A stretch of DNA of 64,000 nt from Owenia fusiformis (Eukaryota > Annelida > Polychaeta > Sabellida > Oweniidae), in NCBI GenBank assembly GCA_903813345.2, contig CAIIXF020000003.1:21094931-21158930 (forward strand). The letters are read 5' to 3'. The notes beneath the pieces are model-generated. The model saw only the letters and a list, made by a program, of their open reading frames with translations. It had not been told where the DNA came from and made no database searches. Positions 26,512 through 37,800 of the stretch are shown piece after piece (the first letter of the stretch is position 1; each line of letters begins with the position of its first letter). A program made the position numbers and the translations under genes.

Positions 26512-27205
26512 ATTTTTACAATTTCTTAAGAATCTCGCTAATGAAATTATAATTTTATTAACGAGATCTTATTAAGAGTTCATATCGCATAATAACCCTT
26601 ATTATCGGATTCCAGCTGTTAGTAGTATTAATTTGAATAAATTAAAACTGAGTAGTACAGCTGAGTGGACATGTATATGCACCGATAACTAGGTCTATTG
26701 CTTAGATGCCAACTTAATATTCTGAAACCATTGAAAAAAAAACTCACCTTACTATGAGTAAACTTCAGTGAATTCTTTGACTAAGAAAACAACTACATCC
26801 ACTGCTTGTGAGATGTCCATCCCTAAATCTTTGTGGGATGCAAAGTTAAAATAAAGTCCTTCTGTAGTATAGGATATAAACCTTTCACTGTTTGTGAGAT
26901 TTAAACTTTAAAAACTTTCATTTATACAACTTTGAGAGTGTAAAAATCCAGATACATAATATTTGACTTGATGAAGATTGTTGAATGTTAATTCTATCCT
27001 TCATAACTCAGTTGTCTGTGGTTATGTTCTGAAATAACACAAAACTGTGTTTTAGTGACAATTAACGACTGGGTGGGCGAGGGGGGAATATATGAACTCT
27101 TAATAAGATCTCGTTAATAAAATTATAATTTCATTAGCGAGATTCTTAAGAAATTGTAAAATTTCTATTACACTCATCTTATTAAGAGTTCATATCGCAT
27201 GTTTA
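26512..27205. repeat. Hairpin-forming inverted repeat at the left edge of the 5.1 kb segment
   Basis: ACAATTTCTTAAGAATCTCG through AACGAGATCTTATTAAGAG (26518-26580) is inverted at about 27091-27159 nearly without change. A further copy of the ATTAAGAGTTCATATCGCAT end follows at 27181-27200. Confidence 0.8.
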
Positions 27206-27209
27206 AAGT

Positions 27210-30200
27210 AACATGACCTCAGAACAACTGATCTAAATCCTTTAATTTCCTTTATCAGTTTAACAGATTGTAAAATTGTTAAGCATTCAGTTAATTTGCA
27301 TTTCCCATCACTTGGTTTGTAGATATATCAAATGTTCAAGTTTATGGTACTGTTACTGCATACCTGGTTAAATATGTCTTTCAAATGTACTTAAATGTAT
27401 TTATTAAATATCTATCTATTATTATTATTCTATAAAATTAAGACCTTTATGTATTGTTATAGAAACTGCTAATGTGTATGTATATGAGATGTTTTACTGG
27501 ATATGTACATGCATGGCATCGCATGACATTTGACAAGGATAATTTAAACTTCCTTCTTATGATTCCCTTCTACTACTAGTAGTTTGTTTCAGATGTTTCT
27601 GGTATTTTCTAAATACTACTACAACATCATTAAATGGATTCTCATGAAAAAACTTGAAACCCCAATTTTATGTGTTGACATTCTGTCTTTGACAACCATC
27701 CAATGGCATATTATTTCAGAGGCCCTGGGATACATGCTTGAAATAGACATTAACATGACTTATTGTGTACTTTCAGTTGAGAATTCTATTCTGACCCGAA
27801 TGTTCAATGTGAGATACAGTACGACCTTATTCACATCCCAAGTTTCATTTATTTTATTTAGTGGGTTTCCATTGTAAAAGTTTCCATAAAATCAACCAGA
27901 ACATGGTATTGACTTACCTATCTATGGTTCCATTATATGCTGATTTTGCAGACTTTAAGTATCGAGAAATGAATAGCACATACCTGATTTGACATTTCAG
28001 TTAGGAAATTGGCTAAATTTGTATCAGAGGCTAAATATTAATGTCATGTTTATTAGAACATGCAGCATACCCATGTTTTTTAGGGGTCCTTGGAAGTAAT
28101 TTAAGTACTTTCTTTACTAGATTTAATGAACATACATGTTTTGCCAGTTTGTCACAGAAACCTCTAGTTTCAAACTTGAGGATGATAATTTGGACACCGT
28201 TAGTGTTATGTAGCTTCTTTTTTTATAAAGGCTGTAAGATTAGATATTAGTAATTTCATATGGTTTGGCAATAAGATGGGCATACAGACCAACATTTCCA
28301 ACAATTATAGATACCGCAGAGCCATTTGCCACATTGGGGCTATAAAAGCCATATCTGTGCATTTTTTCTGTCTCACTTTAACCAGTAATCGGCTGATTTA
28401 AGAAATTGGAGGAAAGTTATTTGACTGTTTATTCTGAATAAATATGTCAACTTCCAGAGTTTCTGGGTTTAGTTTCCACCTGAAATATTAATTTTCTACT
28501 GGTCGACAAAATCAATTTATCTGGACCTTAAAACTTCAATCAGGAAAAATCTCCCAATCTTATTTCTAGTTTGATGCATCGAGGAATTTCTCTAGGTTTG
28601 ATCTGACATTCAATTCTGATTCCTTGGAAGATATTATACGGTAATAATGATATCTCTGGCAAAGGTATCTGAACGATCTTGCATTGCTTTTAACATTTCT
28701 AGCCATCTCGTTCCCCACATTTTGTTCACATAATGTCATCGTGGTTTTCTTGTTAATTTTATATAACATTGTCTAAGTTTTGTGAATACTTTCACTACCA
28801 TATCCATGGCTTTCATTCATATGAAACAATTTTTTGTTTAATCTATTTCCCCTAAGCTACTGTCCCGTCAGACTTGAACTTTAGCCAAACAGGCTGCTTT
28901 TTTGTTGTTATTGTAATTATTGATTCGGATAACACAATTGGTATTCTGAATTTCGACTTTTTGGACCAATCACTATCAAATTTTGAATTCATTTTTTTGT
29001 GAGTTATTTTGGCAATCAATGCATACATGTAGAACTGCTTTGACCTTTGCAAGTGTCAATAAATGTAGAGGTTCAATATACAGATTACAGACTAAAGTAC
29101 AATTCAAAAGTATCTCAATAACTTGAGTAAGAGTACTGACTAGGGTTGATTCTATCCCTACAAAGTCTTTGCGAGAATTTTGATAGAAACTATCATTTCT
29201 ATTAAGGCCTTCAAGTTCATCTCAATTGTTTTGATCACAAACCTACAAAGCTCCATTTTATGATGGGAAAAATGCAACAATAGGCTTTTCCCCATTTATC
29301 AGAAACTTCAGTTTGAAACAAATATTTCACTAACTTGAAATCATGTTCATGAGTAGCAGATGGGCGAGAGGTTAATGACATCAGAGAATCAATAAAAGAT
29401 TCAAAACCAAATTAAATATTCCACAATAGTGCTTATGGTATTTTCACGAGTTTGAGGGAAGCAAGGTCCATAGAATGATCTCAAATGATGTTATATCATT
29501 CAACAGAGCTATTTCCTGTGCCTCAAATGTATGCTTATGGTCATATAAGCATCCTTAGCATGGACTTTCACCATCGGTAATTGTTTGGCCATCTCATGTT
29601 TCTTAGAGTTACCATGTCTTCCATTTTGAAATATTCATACCAACTAAATGGTTAAGGTTTAGATTTTTAGAGTTTAGATTGAGAACGAGTCTCTGGGAAC
29701 AATCCTCTTTCTCCTGTAACGATATGTGACACAGAAATTGATCTATGCTTGACTTTGCTTTTCTGTTGCATGTTTAAGAGTTAAATGAATCTCCTGTTTT
29801 TAAAGGATGGACAAAACATCCGATTGCTTAAAATCGCAGTTTTTAGAAATATTAAAGCTACTTTCCATTTAGAAATCTTAAGCTATATTGTTATCATTTC
29901 TCAGAATCTCTGGTAACCTTGACCATACTTCATATTTCTATGTACGTGACTTTGAAACTTCAAAAAGTATATGTAATTTACCTAAGTTTCTGTTTTAGTG
30001 AACTTCCAGATTGTTTTTTCTAGATCTGATGTTATGTCAAAACATTCATCTTTTTTAGATCCATTTTGGTTTAATTTTAAAAATAAAATTGACGTACCTG
30101 TCATTGGACAAGGATTTTCCTACAGCCTAAGTTGTGCTGGAGCGACATCGTCTATAATGACATTGTTTGTCATGACTTCTAGCTGTATAGCTATTGGCAG

Positions 30201-30985
30201 CTGACAGTTTCTGCTTTCACTGGCCTATTCAAAAGGCTGTCAAATACTTGTATTTATAATCTATTGAAAGATTTTGATCTAGAAAACTATGTTTTCATGT
30301 CTTTGACAAAATCTTTGTTGAGTCATCACCAAACAATTCTTTTGCCCAGCTTGGGGTATTCTCTTTTTGGTTAGGTAATGGTATGAAGACAGAAAATTCT
30401 CCAATTCACTCTTGTCAAAATGAAAATTTGAAGCATGAAGCTTGTTTCAACTACAGTAGTTGGTTATGGGAAATCCTTGTTTAGCACCAATAGCTGTTTT
30501 AATCAAAATATTGTACGAGTATTGTCATTTGATCTAGGGCTGTTAACCCGATTTCCATGGATAAAGAGCTTTATTTCAGGAAGTCCATGTGACACACATT
30601 ACCAGTATTGCATATGCCATTTCCCATTTTGCAATTGTAGATTTCTATCTGCTTTGGGACTAGGAACATTTTTAGTTCATTTACTTTCTAGATAGCTTGC
30701 TCTAGCCTTTTCTTCATATTTTGATATCTACTAGGATAATGTTTTTGACCAATATTTATGGACAGATTTTACATGCTTGTCTGTTATCTTCAATTCAGAC
30801 TTGTTCTCAAAAAATGAGTCAAACATACTGAACATATAGACCGCTGATAAACAGAACATGAATCTATAAGCACTAGATTACTAGAACTTGAATCAAAACA
30901 AAAATGATTCTATTAATTTGAACCTACTATGAGGCTATGCAATTGGATATGCTCGCTGAAACTGTAATATGACCTCTAATATGAC
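27210..30985. other. Interior of the 5.1 kb segment, no gene recognised
   Basis: All six frames are broken into pieces under about 100 residues. A minus-strand piece near 28650-28850 reads NKMWGTRW, which faintly recalls transposase regions, but too little is left to assign. No RNA gene or repeat array seen. Confidence 0.5.
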
Positions 30986-31017
30986 TATTATTCTGATGGC
31001 GGCTCATTTTGAACCTT

Positions 31018-31290
31018 GGTCAAACTTTGGTTTATAGGCCTTGAACTTTGGTCATTTGGACCTTTGGTGTGTGCATTCAGACATAAACAGTGGTCATTTA
31101 GACCTAAAATGTGTTCATTTAGAAATAACATGTGGTCATTCAGACCTAAACTGTGGTCATTCAGACCTAAACTGTGGTCATTAAGACCTAAACTGTGGTC
31201 ATTTAGACCTAAATTGTGGTCATTTAGACCTAACATGTGGTCATCTAGACCTTGACTGTGGTCATTATAGACCATGGTCATTTAGACCTT
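31018..31290. repeat. Minisatellite, 21-bp unit TGGTCATTTAGACCTAAACTG
   Basis: About twelve copies, most of them 21 bp, drifting at the edges (CTTGACTGTGGTCATTATAGACC). Because 21 is a multiple of three, both strands show repetitive open frames (LNDHSLG on minus, LWSFRPK on plus). These are by-products of the repeat. Confidence 0.92.
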
Positions 31291-31874
31291 CAGTATTCAA
31301 ACTTCCATCTTGAAAAATCATAATATTTCCCTACCTGTCCAAGTACATAATTTCAGGAGCACTAGGAGCCGTACTAATGGTTCATAAGTCCAAACAAATG
31401 TAGCTAGACTAGTAAATAAAGTTCCAAAAAAACTGCAAACAAATGACTGTTGAAAAAATTCAACAAGTCGAGCAGATCATCTGAACTAAAATCCATGTGC
31501 TATTTACAGCTATGTACAAATAGCCTAGTCTCCTATAAAGGTGTGTTTCCGTTGGCAGCTAAGCAAAAATAGACCTAGTTATCGGTGCATATACATGTCC
31601 ACTCAGCTGTACTACTCAGTTTTAATTTATTCAAATTAATACTACTAACAGCTGGAATCCGATAATAAGGGTTATTATGCGATATGAACTCTTAATAAGA
31701 TGAGTGTAATAGAAATTCTATTTTCCGAGTGACTTTTGGAAGTAGGTCAAAGTTCATCCTGTATGAAGACTGTTCTCAATCGTGATTGGTCGATGATTTA
31801 TTTTAACTTCCGGTTTCCAAACATGTCAAAACTTATCGCATGTTTTTGTTTATAATGATGTAACTTACCTAAAA

Positions 31875-34800
31875 ATGCGTATATTAACTCGGGTATTTCG
31901 ACAGAGCAGTCTTTGTACGACAGACATAAAGGTTCAAAAACGACAGATGAACATGATTTGGACCACATGCTCCAGCTGGATTGAAAGAATTTGTAAGTAA
32001 AACAATAGAATTTATTTTCTTTGCTTTTCTCTCTGTTTCATTTTATATTTGTTTATGTCATCATTTTTTCAGAATCAAAAATAAATGGAGATGTAATAGT
32101 ACTTTTTTACATTATTTTTAGGTTCTGTGGGAAAGAGGAGTGGATGGAGGACACACCATTGGTCCGAATTGTCCGTAGCCAAATGATCCAAACCCCATCG
32201 GTCTGAAATTCAATCGTCCTAAACACAATGGTCTGAGTCACATTGATTTGAAACCCAATCCTCCGAATCACCATGGTTATCCAAATTCCATTCATCCAAA
32301 ACCTATAGTGATTCATAAACTTCAAGGGTCGGACTCGATATATTCCGAGGGACCACAGGGAAAGGGAGTTTGCATCAACCCTCCAAATCCGGGTTTGTAG
32401 AAAAAACCGGGTACCGGGTAGTAAATCCTCCATGCTGGGTTCAAACTTGGTACCCGGTACCCGGTCGAAAAAACCGGGTACCCAAAAAACGAAAAATACG
32501 ATTATATAACATATTTAGATCATTAGAAAACGAGTAAGATTTGTTTTGAATATACAAAAATGTATGTAACTTCCTTCAAAATTGAGCTAGAAGCTTCAAA
32601 TAAAAAGCATTTTAAGGTTCTTTTCTTCCTCTATCATCATGGTCATATTTTCATAGGTTATGGGGTGGGGTGCGATCGCCTATGACATTGTAAGACGTAA
32701 CAATTTACACTTCAGTGGACGTTGGGATAACTTAAATTATGATTAATAATCAAAATCTTACACGTTGCATCATGTAAATTAACACACGTCACCTCTCTGC
32801 TAAAGTAACGAACTTCACGTACCAACATACGAACTATTGAAATTACAGGTGACGAAAAATTCGCGTGAAAAGTCCGAACGGATTGCGTACGTTTTTTTGG
32901 TGTTCGTATTTTTGCTGTATCGGCGAAATTTTTTCTACAGATATATTTTTGCTTGACAATTACCAGGTAAAATGCGTATTTGTGTGACATTTTCTGGCGT
33001 GACTTCAAATTCTTCAGCAAATGCGTGACAAATACGCAAATTGCGGGACAGTTGACAGGCCTAATAACCGATGAAAATATGACCATGATGATAGAGGAAC
33101 AAAAGAGCCTTAAAATGCTTTTCATTTGAAGCTTCTGGCTCAATTTTGAGGGAAGTTACATACATTTTTGTATATTCAAAACAAATCTTACACGTTTTCT
33201 AATGATCTAATTAGTTGTATATTCATATTTTTCGTTTTTTGGGTACCCGTTTTTTTTGACCGGGTACCAAGTATGAACCCAGCATGGAGGATTTACTACC
33301 CGGTACCCGGTACCCGGTTTTTTCTACAAACCCCTCCAAATCCCCTCTCCCCAATGACCCTGCAACACATCATGTTTCCAAGTTATCACAACTTTTTGCA
33401 ACCTACTATACATACATTGTAGAGTGAGGGGTCGCCCGAGGGGGTCGCCCAATTGGTCTGAATCCCATTGGTCCGAAATGCAATTGTCCAAATTCAGTTG
33501 TCCAAATCTGAATCATATGAATCCTAATGGTCAGAATCTCATTGGACCAAAACTCAATGATCCAAATCTCAATGATCCAAATCTCAATGGTCTTAAAAGC
33601 AATCATCCAAATCGCGATGGTTCGAATCTCCGAATCATGTAGTACATGTAACACAGTGATGTTGATAGAATTCAGATGATTTGTATTCGGACCAATGGTG
33701 TGTCCTCCCTATATAATGGCACATGTATTTCTCATTTTCTTTTGAACTATCATGATACATAAAACTTTGCTTTCAGTATTTACCATGATGCATGTTGTTG
33801 TTCTGACAAAAAAATCATTCACTTTTGTTTGGTCATTTGCAGCCTCTTTGGTACAACCAAAACAGAAAACATTCACAGTATCAGTGGAAGGTAACATAGG
33901 CAGTGGCAAGACATCATTCCTTAGATATATACAGGCAAACCACGACAATATCACTGAGGTATGCAGTTTGCTTTACATTATCATTTAAAGAATCCCATTG
34001 TATTACTGATTCTGATTTGTCAAGGTGTGTTTAAGTTTTGACTGTTGACCCCTAATGCATTGCTGGTTGAAGACCCATAATGCATATTACAGGGGAAATG
34101 TTTATGAAATATGACCAAAATATTTAAGTCTTCAAATTTAATTTTTGAATTTAAATCTCTGAGACAGAATAGTTAGCCATCTGCAGTCTCTGTTTACATT
34201 GTCAGGGGTCGGGAAGTAAATATGCATTCAAATGATGATTATGATAAGAGATATAGAAACCACACCCATCCTTCCATTCATCTGGGCAATGACTCAAATA
34301 CTGTTGGTTCATTATTGTTTTATTTTATTTCTTATGGAATTATTATGAAAACATATATATATTTTATCAAGGTTTGAATTACCACTAATATAAGGTTGTT
34401 TAATAAGTTCACGGAAATATGCTCTTATTTATGTGTATGTTGTGAAATAGCACTAAATTACCTGTATTTCATTGAAAGCTACCTTGGCTGCACTTGTGAT
34501 CAGATCGGTTGTTGGATAAATGACTAATGTTCTACATGGTTCTGTATCTGTATAACTTCACTCTACTATACCTTGCATTTGGCTTTAATGAGCAACCCAT
34601 TTGGCTTATTAGTAATGATTATATATTTGTTTTTATTTGTCTGTTCCTTATCAATGGTTTATCGGTTGAAAGTTAGATGTTGATAAGGTACTTTCAAAAA
34701 TATACTAAACAATCCAATTAGACAAACAAAGTATCTTATGCATTTCTAGGTGTTAGGTATAGTAGTGTGAACTTATTGAGCATTACACTGAGCAAGTACC

Positions 34801-37800
34801 TAATATGATGCATTCTATACTGCTTTAGGTAACTGAGGAGCCAACTGATAGGTGGAGGAATATACAGGGGCATAATGCACTGGTAAGTAATTTAAAATGT
34901 CTTTAAAAATTTAAAAACATTCTCTCCATTCCCAAAAAAATAATAAATAAATGTTTTAAAGTTACTGTACTTTTTTGTGGATGGTGTTCGGCAGCGGTGT
35001 TCTGGGTACGGCAACCGTTTCAATTTCTTACATCTTCCGTCAACCGGTGGTGACATTATGTCATGTTAAATGCCTTGTTTTATTCATGCCTTAAATCTTA
35101 TTCATATATTTCAAATCCAGTGCGCTTGGTATTTCACACAAATGTATAGACTAAAAAATCTAACTAGTGTAAAATTAACAAAATGCAAGCACCAGTTCAG
35201 TTTTGGGACACCCTGTATGTTACATAACTCCACATTTTAGGCTCTGATGTATGAGGACCCCGCACGGTGGAGCCTGACATTCCAGACATATGTTCAGCTG
35301 ACCATGTTACAGTCTCATATGGCTCCACAGAAGAAACCTATCAAAATGATGGAGCGATCCATACATTCTGCTAAACAATGCTTTGTAGAGAATTTACACA
35401 ATAAGTAAGAGAATATTCTGAACTTGTCCGTCTATAAAGGGCAGGAACGCAATACCAATGTCTTTCTACAGCAGTGGTTTCACTAGCAGCAGGCAACAGG
35501 CGATTTTCACTGGTTGTTTTCACAAAATTGCCTGTTGTTTTAAGGGACTTTTCATCTTTTCCATAATTTTTCCTGTTGTTTTCATTTATTTATAATAGCC
35601 TGTTGAAAAATTCTAGTGAAACCCCTGAACATGAAAATATAACATAATTTTGGGGAGTGTATGAGAAAACAGTATTGATCCTTCCTTTAGTCTGCAGTAC
35701 ATGAAACAGTGTCATTTTAATGAAATATTTTATCAAAGATATACTGGAATGATCCCTTCTATTCTCATATTTTTTCAAACAAGAAGACAGATTACAAAAG
35801 CCAAGACTTTCAACCAAATTAGCTTTTGATAATATATTGTATATAAAATATGAAATTGGGAAATTAACTTTTAAGTTCAGTTTAGTTCTAAAGCTTTTGA
35901 AACATCTAACAATCGCCTACAAACAATTTACAAAAACATACATTTTTTTCCAGTGGCACAATGCCTGACATTGAGTATATTGTATTGAGTGAGTGGTATG
36001 ATTACATCTGTGCACATGACAAGGTGGATGTTGACATTATTGTTTACCTCAAGACCAGGCCAGAAGTTGTCCTGGAACGCATCAAGAAAAGACATAGAAA
36101 TGAAGAACAAACTATTCCACTGGTAAGTTCTAAGGCTAGCCAACATGTTTCAAATGTTGTATCAAGCTTCTGTAATGGATCTCAGTCTCAACCCATCTTA
36201 TCAGTAGGTTAGGGGTTAGTGGGGGGGGGGGGGGGCATAAACTTGGTGCAAGAAAAGCTTGGCTTGCTGATTTTATAGAACTTACATGCATGTTGAGAAC
36301 AAGAAAGTAGCAGCTCTCAGAAAGTGTGAAGGTTTAAGCTCTTCAACATTTAAAATGTCACTCGACTTTTTTGTGATTATGAGTCAAAGAAAGCATTCTT
36401 GAGTTTCAAATTGACTTCTGTGGTAACTTGAAACCATCTTCTAATCTATTCCACTTACCTTTTATTGTTTCTCCAAATATATTCTTTGAAAATCGGATTT
36501 TAAGGGTGTTAATCAGGGCAATTCTGTGCCATTTTAATCAAAAATCTTGTTGCTACCTAGAAACGAGCAATTGTGATCTTGTTGTTACCTAGGAATGAGA
36601 AACTGTGATGTCACGTCACACTCATGTGAATTCTGGAATCACATGGCAGCCATTTTGGAAATTTCAAAAAAGTTCCCAATTAAAAAGGCTAAATGCTGTT
36701 TACAAATTGGAAACTATTGCAGAATCAACTAAAGGTTTGTTAAATAATTAGGATAAGGCTTCAAAATTATGCACATGACAATATACTAGTATGACTACTA
36801 AATGCAGGCAGGGACTTTTAATTGCCAAAAAGTCGAGTGACATTTTAGATGTCGAAAATCTTAGTTTTTATTGCTTTCTCTTCACTGTAGATTTCTGCTG
36901 CAAAATTTCGATCATCTCATTTTCCCTTTTGATTGTTAAATCAGGAATGGAGTTACATAGTACATCGATCAGTTCTATAGACCTGTAATATACAACAGTA
37001 ATACTCATTATACATACAGTAATATGGAGTATTAAGTTCAGTACAGTAATACCTGTCCAATCCAAACACCTGGGACTGATCAAATTAAAGTGTTCATATT
37101 AGCAGGTGTTCTTATCTTCAAGTTTTATAAACATGTAAGTCAATGGAACATAACTAATCTGGGACCAAGAAAAAATGTCCACACTGAGAGGTGTTAAGAG
37201 AGTTTTTGCTGTATAAACTCTTAACGCAGAACTACTTTGTTCCATTGTATAATTTTTGACTGCAGGAATACCTTGAGCAGCTCCATAAGCTTCATGAAGA
37301 CTGGCTGGGGCACCAACCCAATGTATTGGTGAGTCTTGTTTGCTTGATTGGTTGTTTGTTTACTTGTTCTTTTGTTTGATTAGTTTTTGTTTGGTGAAGC
37401 ATGCAGTTAAAGCTATGATCTGCCATACAGAAATTAGCATTTTCTATTTTCCAATTTTTTATTGTTATTACATGGTTCTATGTAAGTTCATCTCTCTGGT
37501 TAATATATCAGAAACAAGTCAAATTCTTTACTTCAGAGAATATTTTTAATTTATTGAGACTTTCGACTAATATCCCTTAGTCTTTTTCAAAATATAACAG
37601 CATGTATACATTTATGTGACGTCATAAACAGACAATGGAAAATTTAATTATGTAACAAATGACCTAGTAACCTAAAAAATAACAACAACAAAAAACATAG
37701 ATACGAAAAAACGAATGACCTAATAATAACCTTAAGATAAATATATCATCGTTATGGTAACAATTAAACTCAAATATTACTATTGCATACTTTGCTATAC

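Larger units (their letters stand above)
26569..31701. mobile_element. 5.1 kb segment bounded by about 140-bp inverted repeats
   Basis: Left arm about 26569-26705, right arm about 31559-31701. The arms share, in inverted orientation, CTTATTAAGAGTTCATATCG, CATAATAACCCTTATTATCG, CCAGCTGTTAGTAGTATTAA and CATGTATATGCACCGATAAC. A second inverted pair (about 27163-27200 and 31681-31720) shares the ATTAAGAGTTCATATCGCAT terminus followed outward by AGATGAGTGTAATAGAAATT. The interior is AT-rich with no recognisable transposase, reverse transcriptase or capsid gene. It fills nearly the whole gap between the divergent DHRS4 and TK2-like genes. A large non-autonomous or decayed DNA transposon is my reading; an inversion between element copies is the alternative. 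Confidence 0.7.

Noticed and set aside
28566-29052. Minus-strand fragments that might be a decayed transposase
   Set aside because: Only one short WGTRW-like word; too weak to name a family.
30988-31281. 97-residue minus-strand frame of repeated LNDHSLG
   Set aside because: Produced by a 21-bp minisatellite; the plus strand gives an equally repetitive frame.
32712-33143. 143-residue minus-strand frame
   Set aside because: Lies inside a foldback element, partly in one inverted arm, and shows no domain or codon pattern.
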